A stretch of 12,481 nt of DNA. Source: Lachnospiraceae bacterium. Its GTDB lineage: Bacteria; Bacillota; Clostridia; Lachnospirales; Lachnospiraceae. The position numbers were made by a program, and so were the translations under genes. Below are positions 6,171 to 12,458 of this stretch, in pieces. The stretch is taken from assembly GCA_003489085.1 (NCBI GenBank), contig DNJM01000164.1, positions 4,292-16,772 on the forward strand, in the 5' to 3' direction. Position 1 is the stretch's first letter. The number at the start of each line of letters is the position of its first letter. The notes beneath the pieces were generated by a model. That model ran no database searches and was not told the origin of the DNA. It was given only the letters and a program-made list of their open reading frames with translations.

Positions 6171-6908
6171 TCATACCTCGATTACGGAGCCTTTCTCCCC
6201 AAGAGCGGAAACTTCTCCATCCTGAATCAGATATGCCTCTCCATACAATTTCGTCTTTCCATCCCAAATCAGCAAATAACTGCCGTCCGGCAGACCACAA
6301 AAGCACCTTCCCATACTGTCCGGACAGGCGATTTCTTCAACTGCCTGCTTTCCATCCAGAACTGTTTCACAGATTTCCTGAAAATGCGGTATCACCATGA
6401 TATCTGTCAGTCCCAGCCCCATAAGGAACCGCTCATACTCTGGATCCTTGCTTTCACCTTCCCGCTCCGGCATCGCATACACTTCTTCCGCACTGTTCAT
6501 AGTTCCTGCACTGATTCCGATCACGATTCCTTCATAATTCTGCAGCGCTTCTCTCAAATGAAGCACTGCAAAAAATGCATTCTGGGTCGGTACATGTCCG
6601 CCTGACAAGATCACAACGTCATATTTATGCAAACTCTCTGCTGTCATCTCCGGATTTCTGCCGTCACACAAGTTCATTTCTGCAATAGACAGGCCGCTCA
6701 GAGCGATGGACTGCGCCATCACCTCTCTGTAATACTCATTTTTCTCCATCGCATCCGGATCCGATGCAATCATCAGGCATCGGCTGTCTTCCTTCCAGAC
6801 CTGCTGCAATTCTTCCACAAATCCATTGGAAGAATCCCATTCGCATACCATCCGTTTCTCCCCGTCATAATAGATTCCGCCTGGGCTGCTTGTTAAAAAT
6901 ACTATCAT
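6171..6908 (-). CDS. Peptidase S51-family protein (PepE/cyanophycinase-like)
   Basis: This 245-residue protein has the fold shared by class I glutamine amidotransferases and the S51 serine peptidases. The nucleophile elbow GISAGTMN places Ser133 as nucleophile. The preceding LSGGHVPTQN (101-110) is the family's GG(x)nN oxyanion segment, and VIPHFQE supplies His175 as the likely base. S51 members include PepE, which removes N-terminal Asp from dipeptides, and cyanophycinases, which cut Asp-Arg polymers. Its substrate cannot be told from sequence alone. There is no signal peptide, so it should be cytoplasmic. The start at 6908 has AGAGGAG about ten bases upstream, 31 bases after the preceding acetyltransferase gene. 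The downstream acetyltransferase begins almost at its stop, so the genes form one operon. Confidence 0.85.
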   Translation of the reverse strand: MIVFLTSSPGGIYYDGEKRMVCEWDSSNGFVEELQQVWKEDSRCLMIASDPDAMEKNEYYREVMAQSIALSGLSIAEMNLCDGRNPEMTAESLHKYDVVILSGGHVPTQNAFFAVLHLREALQNYEGIVIGISAGTMNSAEEVYAMPEREGESKDPEYERFLMGLGLTDIMVIPHFQEICETVLDGKQAVEEIACPDSMGRCFCGLPDGSYLLIWDGKTKLYGEAYLIQDGEVSALGEKGSVIEV

Positions 6909-6939
6909 ATGACGTCCACTCCTCTCTTCTGTCTGTCCT

Positions 6940-7476
6940 TCACTCTACAGATACACTGTTATCCGCATAATAGTCTTTCGCCAGTATTCCATAATGGTAT
7001 TCATCCATCCATTCCCCGTGATAGAATACCTGTTCGCGGAAAACAGCCTCCTGCTTCATTCCCAGTTTCTGAAGCAGATGCCTTGACGCTTCATTCGGTT
7101 CAACCGTTTCCGCCGTGATCTTATGCAGCTTCATCTTCTGAAAGCCATACCGCAGCAGTGCATGGCTCATTTCGAAGCCATAGCCCTGCTTCTGATACTC
7201 TCTGTGAATGATAAATCCCAGTTCATATATCTGTTCACAGCCATAGGGATGAAATATCATATGACCGATCAGATGCCCGGACTTCTTTTCTACCAGAGCA
7301 TACACAGCTGCTGCATCACAGGCCGCATAATTTCGAATAAATTCTTTTGTCTGCTCTTCCGAATATGGTGCTTCTATATACCGCATTGTATCCGGATCAC
7401 CGAGGTAATTATATGCTTCTTTTACGTCTTCTGTCGTAAACCTTCTCAGCAGCAGCCTTTCCGTTTCCAATTTCAT
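6940..7476 (-). CDS. RimJ/RimL-type GNAT N-acetyltransferase
   Basis: This is a single-domain acetyl-CoA-dependent N-acetyltransferase of 178 residues. It starts with the subfamily's typical METERLLLRRF-like strand (KLETERLLLRRF, 2-13) and DVKEAYNYLGDPDTMRYI. The acetyl-CoA site is YQKQGYG (94-100), after the ELGFIIHREY strand. EPNEASRHLLQKLGM (126-140) is the usual motif near the active site, and the ending FREQVFYHGEWMDEYHYGIL is typical of RimL relatives. Such enzymes acetylate alpha-amino groups of ribosomal proteins or of small amino compounds and antibiotics; the target here is unknown. The ATG at 7476 directly follows the stop of the upstream gene (TAA-ATG), with GGAG nearby in that gene, so the two are coupled. 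An S51 peptidase gene follows 31 bases downstream. Confidence 0.9.
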   Translation of the reverse strand: MKLETERLLLRRFTTEDVKEAYNYLGDPDTMRYIEAPYSEEQTKEFIRNYAACDAAAVYALVEKKSGHLIGHMIFHPYGCEQIYELGFIIHREYQKQGYGFEMSHALLRYGFQKMKLHKITAETVEPNEASRHLLQKLGMKQEAVFREQVFYHGEWMDEYHYGILAKDYYADNSVSVE

Positions 7477-8091
7477 TTATTCTCTCCACTCCTCTCTTTC
7501 TTTGTCATAATAGAGATACTTAAACAAAAGCGCCCGCACCTTTCTCCATCTTTTTCTTTCTTCCGGATTCTTTTCCGTTTCTGAAATAATCAGTTCGTTC
7601 AACCATATACCATTTTTCCGCAGCATCTCCATATTCCCTACCTGACAGTTATGCAGGCTCAGATTCACACCCCAGCTATAATCTTTATCCTCTGGAAATG
7701 CCGCCGCCAGGCTCTCGATTCTGGCGTTCTCAATGTGCAGCATCTTCCAGTCTTTTACCATTGCGAGAAAATCCAGAGACTCCATCTGTTCTGCATGCTG
7801 AATGAAAATATCCCACAGGTTCGTAAAATGTCCAATAAAACGATAATCCGAAAGAGGAATAAATATATAGCAGGAAATGACAGTGAATTCCTTCAGTCTG
7901 TCCAGAACTGCCTGTTCCTGCATATCTTCTTCTGACAGATATATATTCGGCAGCTTCATATTGATAGCGGTAGTTGTCTTTTCCCATGGAACCATAAAGG
8001 TATCTTGTTTTTCACCGCCCTCTGTAATTCCCAGGCAGATATATTTCCCTTCGACCGCATTTATTTTCTTCAGTGCTTCCTGTACTGCCAT
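7477..8091 (-). CDS. Hypothetical protein with degenerate leucine-rich-repeat-like C-terminal half
   Basis: I do not recognise this 204-residue protein. It has no signal peptide or membrane segment. The N-terminal half (about 1-85) looks like a mixed alpha/beta domain, with KYICLGITEGG and TVISCYIFIPL as likely strands. From about residue 88 there are hydrophobic periods resembling irregular leucine-rich repeats: LWDIFIQHAEQMESLDFLAM, WKMLHIENARIESLAA, VNLSLHNCQVGNMEML and WLNELIISE. The C terminus is basic and aromatic (RKRWRKVRALLFKYLYY). The start at 8091 has GAGGAA upstream. The gene has its own promoter and is the first of four cassette genes, its stop touching the start codon of the acetyltransferase. 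LRR-like proteins often mediate protein binding, so a partner or adaptor role is possible, but nothing shows it. Confidence 0.75.
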   Translation of the reverse strand: MAVQEALKKINAVEGKYICLGITEGGEKQDTFMVPWEKTTTAINMKLPNIYLSEEDMQEQAVLDRLKEFTVISCYIFIPLSDYRFIGHFTNLWDIFIQHAEQMESLDFLAMVKDWKMLHIENARIESLAAAFPEDKDYSWGVNLSLHNCQVGNMEMLRKNGIWLNELIISETEKNPEERKRWRKVRALLFKYLYYDKEREEWRE

Positions 8092-8120
8092 GTTTCCTCA
8101 TCCCTTTCTGTTTTATTTAC

Positions 8121-8149
8121 AGTATAGCGCTATTTCCCGGATATGTAAA
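8121..8149 (-). promoter_or_regulatory. Promoter of the four-gene cassette
   Basis: On the minus strand TTTACA (-35, 8149-8144, 5/6), a 17-base spacer and TATACT (-10, 8126-8121, 5/6) predict a start near 8114, about 22 bases before the first cassette gene. The -35 overlaps the T run of the ispF terminator. A 10-base palindrome ATAGCGCTAT (8124-8133) covers part of the -10 and could be an operator. Confidence 0.8.
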
Positions 8150-8179
8150 ACAGCGATAAGTCTGTTGGCTTACCGCTGT
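8147..8179 (-). terminator. Terminator after ispF
   Basis: On the minus strand ACAGCGGTAAG (8179-8169) pairs with CTTATCGCTGT (8160-8150) in an 11-bp stem with one G-T wobble and an 8-base loop, followed by a short T run. It lies about 30 bases after the ispF stop and separates ispF from the cassette. Confidence 0.75.
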
Positions 8180-8207
8180 CTTTCTCTTATTCTACGCTGC
8201 ATATTTA

Positions 8208-8747
8208 TCACATATTCCCACAGCCCGGACATGATCCGCAGCCTGATCCCGGCGTTACATCGTAGCTGAGATTCGTGATCTTTTCTAATGCACAGATGGC
8301 CTGAGAGGAAATTCCTTCTCCGCTTCCGGTAAATCCAAGGCCTTCCTCTGTTGTCGCCTTCACATTAACCTGTTCTACGGAAATGTGCAGCGTCTCCGCA
8401 ATATTTTTCCGCATGGCATCAATATACGGCGCCATCTTCGGACGTTGTGCAATGATTGTCGCATCGATATTTTCAATCACATACAGCTGATCCTCCAGAA
8501 GCCTTCCTACATGCTCCAACAGCTTCAGGCTGGAAATTCCTTTATATGTCGGATCTGTATCCGGGAAATGCTTTCCAATATCTCCCAGTGCTGCTGCCCC
8601 AAGCAGTGCATCCATAATCGCATGCAGCAGTACATCTGCATCAGAATGCCCAAGGAGCCCTTTTTCATATGGAATGTTAACTCCACCCAGGATCAGATCT
8701 CTTCCTTCTGTCAGCCTGTGTACATCATATCCCATTCCTACACGCAT
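8208..8747 (-). CDS. ispF: 2-C-methyl-D-erythritol 2,4-cyclodiphosphate synthase with a Cys-rich tail
   Basis: IspF catalyses the fifth step of the MEP isoprenoid pathway, cyclising CDP-ME 2-phosphate to the cyclodiphosphate with release of CMP. It acts as a cytoplasmic trimer with zinc or a similar metal. The start at 8747 (MRVGMGYDVHR) follows GAGGGG at normal spacing; a TTG at 8765 has a poor site. Metal and substrate motifs are intact: GYDVHRL near the N terminus, LLGHSDADVLLHAIMDALLGA, GDIGKHFPDTD, and the C-terminal KATTEEGLGFTGSGEGI. The core ends near ICALEKI, after which about 20 extra residues finish in CGSCPGCGNM, a CxxCxxC tail not expected in IspF. The 179 residues compare with about 155-160 usually. 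It lies 59 bases after metQ. In Bacillus ispF is near cysS and sigH as well; here the four-gene cassette separates them. Confidence 0.95.
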   Translation of the reverse strand: MRVGMGYDVHRLTEGRDLILGGVNIPYEKGLLGHSDADVLLHAIMDALLGAAALGDIGKHFPDTDPTYKGISSLKLLEHVGRLLEDQLYVIENIDATIIAQRPKMAPYIDAMRKNIAETLHISVEQVNVKATTEEGLGFTGSGEGISSQAICALEKITNLSYDVTPGSGCGSCPGCGNM

Positions 8748-8769
8748 CGCATTCCCCTCTTTCAAAATC

Positions 8770-8797
8770 CTTATATCTGTTATAGTCTTAGCGCCAA
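8770..8797 (-). promoter_or_regulatory. Possible promoter of ispF
   Basis: Within the metQ-ispF gap the minus strand has TTGGCG (8797-8792, 4/6) and TATAAG (8775-8770, 5/6) spaced 16 bases apart. No hairpin terminator is visible after metQ, so ispF may be read both from here and from the met operon. Tentative. Confidence 0.35.
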
Positions 8798-8806
8798 AGC
8801 CGGATC

Positions 8807-9658
8807 TTATTCCACTGCCACTACGGCGCCATTATAATTATCTTCGATATATTTCTTGATATCATCGCTCTTTAATATTTCTACCAGAGCCTTTACTGCA
8901 TCACTGTTCTCGTTTCCTTCCTTTACAGCAACGACATTGACATACGCCTGTACAGCTTCAGAAGAGCCATCCTCTACTGCGATGGCATCCTTTGCTACGG
9001 TATAGCCTGCGTCCAGTGCATAATTACCGTTCATGCATGCCAGCTCCACATCCGCCAGTGCACGTGGAATCTGTGCTGCCGCCAGCTCAACGATCTCAAC
9101 ATTCTTCGGATTCTCGGCAATATCATTCTTTGTAGCTGTAAGACCTGCGCCTTCTTTTAACTTAATGATACCCTGTGCTTCCAGAAGAAGCAATGCTCTT
9201 GCCTCGTTGGTCGTATCATTCGGAACAGCGATCTTGCTTCCATCAGATAATTCGTCGATCGTCTGAATTTTTCCCGGATAGATTCCAAATGGCTCGTAAT
9301 GGATCTCTCCGGCGGATACCAGATGCGTTCCATTTTTCTCATTGAAGTCGTTCAGATATGTGATATGCTGGAAATAGTTTGCATCCAGATCACCATCTTC
9401 TACCGCGGTATTCGGGATCACATAATCGGAATATTCCTTGATTTCCAGTGTATACCCTTTTTCTTCCATCAGCTTCCTGGCTTCTTCCAGGATTTCCGCA
9501 TGCGGAGACGGGCTTGCACCCACTGTGATGGTCTTACTTTCTTCTTTCTTTGTTTCATTGGATCCTTCTTCTTTCTTTGTATTGGATCCGCATCCTGCCA
9601 GCACGGATACTGCCAACGCTGCTACTGCAGCTACGCTCACTGCTTTTTTGAATTTCAT
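8807..9658 (-). CDS. metQ: Methionine ABC transporter substrate-binding lipoprotein
   Basis: MetQ (NlpA family) captures methionine outside the membrane and delivers it to the MetI/MetN importer. The start at 9658 (MKFKKAVSV) follows GGGAGG about eight bases upstream; a start 33 bases further upstream would spoil the signal peptide. The signal peptide (1-22) ends in the lipobox LAGC, with Cys23 as the lipidated residue, so the protein is anchored to the outer face of the membrane. A Lys/Glu/Ser-rich linker (about 24-43) precedes the binding domain, which opens with TITVGASPSPHAEILEEA, as usual for this family. DANYFQHITYLNDFN and IAVPNDTTNEARALLLLE are further hallmarks. The mature length fits. 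It is the third gene of metN-metI-metQ. D-methionine or a related amino acid is also possible. Confidence 0.93.
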   Translation of the reverse strand: MKFKKAVSVAAVAALAVSVLAGCGSNTKKEEGSNETKKEESKTITVGASPSPHAEILEEARKLMEEKGYTLEIKEYSDYVIPNTAVEDGDLDANYFQHITYLNDFNEKNGTHLVSAGEIHYEPFGIYPGKIQTIDELSDGSKIAVPNDTTNEARALLLLEAQGIIKLKEGAGLTATKNDIAENPKNVEIVELAAAQIPRALADVELACMNGNYALDAGYTVAKDAIAVEDGSSEAVQAYVNVVAVKEGNENSDAVKALVEILKSDDIKKYIEDNYNGAVVAVE

Positions 9659-9696
9659 AATGTCTGCCTCCCTAATGAATCTTATGTTCAACCGTC

Positions 9697-10362
9697 TTAC
9701 CGGATCCGCTTATCGCATTTCCTTGACAGTTTGACACCTGCTGCCTGAATGATCTGTACAATCACAATCAATAATACAACAGAAACCAGCATGATTACCG
9801 TTTCATATCGATAATAGCCATAGTTTACCGCAATTCCTCCAAGGCCGCCGCCGCCGGTAAATCCTGTCATCGCCGTATAACCCAAAATCGTAGTTACAGT
9901 AATCGCCGCTCCCATCAGATTAACCGGTACGGACTCCGGCAGAAGCACTTTATAAATAATCTGCCAGGTACTGGCTCCCATGGATTTTGCTGCCTCGATT
10001 ACGCCTGCATCCACTTCCTTTAATGCCGATTCAATCATACGTGCAATATATGGCGCCGCGGATGCCACCAATGGAACCACCGTTGCATTGACACCAATAG
10101 TGGTTCCGGCAATTGCGCGGGTAATCGGCAAAATCATAATCAACAGGATAATAAACGGAATGGATCGCAGGATATTGATGATAAATCCCAGGATCTGATT
10201 TACTACCGGCATTGGCCGGATGCCGTCCTTATCTGTTACAACCAGAATCACACCAAGCGGAAGACCGATCACATAAGCCATCACCGCCGATGCAAATATC
10301 ATATATAATGTTTCTAAGGTTCCTACCGCCAGCATCTGTACAGTCTGTGCATCAAAACTCAT
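9697..10362 (-). CDS. metI: Methionine ABC transporter permease
   Basis: MetI forms the membrane channel of the methionine importer as a homodimer coupled to MetN. The 221 residues match the family. Hydrophobic segments lie near 15-42, 56-80, 92-108, 148-168 and 186-207, in agreement with five membrane spans. The cytoplasmic coupling loop is the EAA motif EAAKSMGAS (123-131), running on to LLPESVP, which docks on the ATPase. A Gly-rich stretch GFTGGGGLGG (167-176) and the following YGYYRYE are characteristic of MetI. The start at 10362 overlaps the end of metN by 11 bases, with GGAGG inside metN nine bases upstream, so metI is translationally coupled to metN. metQ follows 38 bases downstream. 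Confidence 0.95.
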   Translation of the reverse strand: MSFDAQTVQMLAVGTLETLYMIFASAVMAYVIGLPLGVILVVTDKDGIRPMPVVNQILGFIINILRSIPFIILLIMILPITRAIAGTTIGVNATVVPLVASAAPYIARMIESALKEVDAGVIEAAKSMGASTWQIIYKVLLPESVPVNLMGAAITVTTILGYTAMTGFTGGGGLGGIAVNYGYYRYETVIMLVSVVLLIVIVQIIQAAGVKLSRKCDKRIR

Positions 10363-11371
10363 TTCCTTCTACCTCCTCATACGGAATCCGCTCCGTCTCC
10401 AGGAACCGGACTACCTTTTGCCTGTCCTCATCCCGTTCCGGGACCTGAATGACCATCTGTCCTACAGCCTTATCACCAATTCGCTTTGTAGATGCATAGG
10501 CAATATTGACCGGGAACTTACAGGCCAGCGCCATCTTGGCAATGACCGGTTCTGTAGCTTCCAGCCCGTCAAAAATGATCCGATAGAATAATTGATTGTC
10601 AAAGGAGATTTCTTTCAACGCATCCCCAAGAATAAAGTGCCGTCCGATCTGGGATTTCGGATTATGGAAGACCTCGGACACCGGACCACATTCTGCAATC
10701 TGACTCTGATCAATGATCGCAACTCTGTCACAGACTGCTTCCACCACTTTCATTTCATGGGTAATGATGATAATGGTAATACCATACTTCTGATTAATCT
10801 CCTTTAACAGCTGCAGAATCGAATTCGTCGTATTCGGGTCCAGCGCGCTGGTCGCCTCATCGCAAAGCAGCACCTTGGGATTCCCCGCCAGTGCTCTCGC
10901 TATTGCTACCCTCTGCTTCTGCCCACCGGACAGCTGAGACGGATAGGATCTCGCCTTATCGGACAATCCGACGATCTCCAGAAGCTCCTTTGCCCGTTCC
11001 AGTGCCTGCTTTTTCGGTACACCTGCAATTTCCAGAGGAAAGCTGATATTCTTCAGTACATTTCTCTGTGCCAGAAGATTAAACTGCTGGAAAATCATTC
11101 CCATAGAACGCCTTGCCTCACGCAGCTCTTTTTCTGTCAGACTTTTTAAACTCCTGCCGTCAAAAATGACATCTCCTTCGGTCGGTGTCTCCAAAAAGTT
11201 AATACACCGCACCAAAGTACTTTTACCTGCACCGCTCAGACCGATGATACCAAAAATTTCTCCGGCTTCGATTTTCAGATTGATGTCCCGAAGTGCGCGA
11301 ACCTTGGCATCCTTTCCCTGAAATTCTTTTCCCAGATGGCTTAATTCTATAATTGTATTTCTCTCACTCAT
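10352..11371 (-). CDS. metN: Methionine ABC transporter ATP-binding protein with C-terminal NIL domain
   Basis: MetN is the cytoplasmic ATPase that powers the MetNIQ methionine importer. Of 339 residues, about 1-245 are the ABC domain: Walker A GLSGAGKST (44-52), Q-loop FQQFNLL (94-100), signature LSGGQ (147-151), Walker B VLLCDE (167-172), then a D-loop SALD and the H-loop ITHEM. The C-terminal part (about 260-339) is an NIL/ACT-like domain. In known MetN proteins this domain binds methionine and shuts the transporter when internal methionine is high. The start at 11371 follows GGAAGG eight bases upstream. It is the first gene of the operon, with a near-consensus promoter 30 bases upstream, and a LysR-type gene precedes it in the same direction. 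Confidence 0.96.
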   Translation of the reverse strand: MSERNTIIELSHLGKEFQGKDAKVRALRDINLKIEAGEIFGIIGLSGAGKSTLVRCINFLETPTEGDVIFDGRSLKSLTEKELREARRSMGMIFQQFNLLAQRNVLKNISFPLEIAGVPKKQALERAKELLEIVGLSDKARSYPSQLSGGQKQRVAIARALAGNPKVLLCDEATSALDPNTTNSILQLLKEINQKYGITIIIITHEMKVVEAVCDRVAIIDQSQIAECGPVSEVFHNPKSQIGRHFILGDALKEISFDNQLFYRIIFDGLEATEPVIAKMALACKFPVNIAYASTKRIGDKAVGQMVIQVPERDEDRQKVVRFLETERIPYEEVEGNEF

Positions 11372-11400
11372 ATTCTCTACCTTCCTGACTTCTGTTCCTT

Positions 11401-11429
11401 ATTGTAATCGAATTCTTTGTTCCTGTCTA
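11401..11429 (-). promoter_or_regulatory. Promoter of metNIQ
   Basis: On the minus strand TAGACA (-35, 11429-11424, 5/6), exactly 17 bases, and TACAAT (-10, 11406-11401, 5/6) predict a start near 11394, with a leader of only about 23 bases. That leaves no room for a SAM riboswitch, so control at initiation is more likely. Confidence 0.82.
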
Positions 11430-11432
11430 AGT

Positions 11433-11476
11433 CCAAAAACAAATACCCTGATATAGGTTTAACTTATATCAGGGTA
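11433..11476 (-). terminator. Terminator overlapping the end of the LysR gene, with a perfect 12-bp stem
   Basis: On the minus strand TACCCTGATATA (11476-11465), a 9-base loop and TATATCAGGGTA (11455-11444) form a perfect 12-bp inverted repeat followed by TTTGTTTTTGG. The LysR stop codon lies in the loop region. It should end the LysR transcript before the metNIQ promoter. Its symmetry and position also suit a protein-binding site. Confidence 0.85.
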
Positions 11477-12367
11477 CAATACTTTCTTTAACGAGTCAAT
11501 ATACATCTGCCCTAATTTACTCAAAACATGGTTCTTACGGAGCACATAACCTACTTTGATCTCATCATCCTCCAGAAGTGGTTTTGCGATAATCTGATCT
11601 CCGAACTGATTACTGATAAATCCTGTTGAAATCGTATAGCCGTTTAGTCCAATCAGCAGATTAAATAGTGTTGCACGGTCATTGACCACTATCGTTTTCT
11701 TATGAGAAACCGTACTTAAGATTTCTTCTGAAAAATAAAAGGAATTGTATTCTCCCTGATCAAATCTCAGATACGGAAGTTCTTCCAGATCCTCAAGAGT
11801 CACGTGTTCTCTGGCTGCCAACGGATTATTTTTCCCGATAAAGATATAAGGGCGGGTACGGAATAATTCTTCAAAAACCAGGTTTTTTTCCTTAATGAAT
11901 TTCAACAGAATCTTCTCATTAAACGTATTCAGATAGAGAATTCCGATCTCACTCTTAAAGTTCTGTACATCCTCCATGATCTCATACGTCTTTGTCTCCC
12001 GGAGGGCAAACTCATAGGATTCCCGCCCATAAATATGGATCAGATTCACAAATGCATTCACTGCAAACATATAGTGCTGGGTCGATACGGACAATAACTG
12101 CTTCTGCTGCGTCTTGTGCAGATACTTTTCTTCCATCAGTTCTGTCTGCTCTAATACCTGCCTTGCATAGCCCAGAAATTCCCTGCCTTCTACGGTAACC
12201 TCAATTCCCCGGTTATTCCTGCGGAAGATATCGAACCCGATTTCTTCCTCCAGCGTCCGTACCGTTCCGGAAAGGCTCGGCTGTGTGATAAACAGATTCT
12301 TGGCCGCGTCATTAAAGGAACCACAGTTCGCTACTTCAACGATATATTTTAGCTGCTGTAATGTCAC
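11459..12367 (-). CDS. LysR-family transcriptional regulator
   Basis: This is a DNA-binding regulator of 302 residues, the normal LysR length. The N-terminal winged helix-turn-helix (about 1-60) shows LQQLKYIVEVANCGSFNDAA, then LFITQPSLSGTVRTLEEEIG and FRRNNRGIEVTVEG. The effector-binding domain covers about 88-300; the segments PYIFIGKNNPLA and LEELPYLRFDQGEYN are typical. The start is taken as GTG at 12367, because AAGGGGTGG stands five bases upstream and the product then begins (M)TLQQLKYIV as LysR proteins do. The ATG at 12427 would lie in the tRNA terminator. The gene points toward metNIQ, 87 bases away, so control of methionine import is plausible, but the effector is unknown. LysR regulators more often face a divergent target, so this is not proven. 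Confidence 0.9.
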   Translation of the reverse strand: MTLQQLKYIVEVANCGSFNDAAKNLFITQPSLSGTVRTLEEEIGFDIFRRNNRGIEVTVEGREFLGYARQVLEQTELMEEKYLHKTQQKQLLSVSTQHYMFAVNAFVNLIHIYGRESYEFALRETKTYEIMEDVQNFKSEIGILYLNTFNEKILLKFIKEKNLVFEELFRTRPYIFIGKNNPLAAREHVTLEDLEELPYLRFDQGEYNSFYFSEEILSTVSHKKTIVVNDRATLFNLLIGLNGYTISTGFISNQFGDQIIAKPLLEDDEIKVGYVLRKNHVLSKLGQMYIDSLKKVLYPDIS

Positions 12368-12425
12368 ATTTTCCACCCCTTTTGCACAATGAATCCTATT
12401 TCCTTTGTTTCGCAAGCATGGCAAC

Positions 12426-12453
12426 AAAAAAAGCCTGTGGACACAAGCTTTTT
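12426..12453 (-). terminator. Terminator of the right-edge tRNA
   Basis: On the minus strand AAAAAGCTTGT (12453-12443) pairs with ACAGGCTTTTT, with one T-G wobble and a GTCC loop, followed by two further T. It lies five bases after the tRNA discriminator and 58 bases before the LysR start codon. Confidence 0.85.
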
Positions 12454-12458
12454 ACAAT

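Noticed and set aside
6160..6306. Longer start for the Eis-like acetyltransferase
   Set aside because: It would overlap the S51 gene by over 130 bases and adds residues outside the GNAT fold. The ATG at 6159 has AGGAG at good spacing.
11372..11458. SAM (S-box) riboswitch upstream of metN
   Set aside because: The gap is 87 bases, the predicted leader is about 23 bases, and the only hairpin is the LysR terminator.
12368..12427. Longer start for the LysR protein
   Set aside because: The ATG at 12427 lies within the tRNA terminator, and the added 20 residues precede the usual LysR N terminus. GTG 12367 has a clear ribosome binding site.
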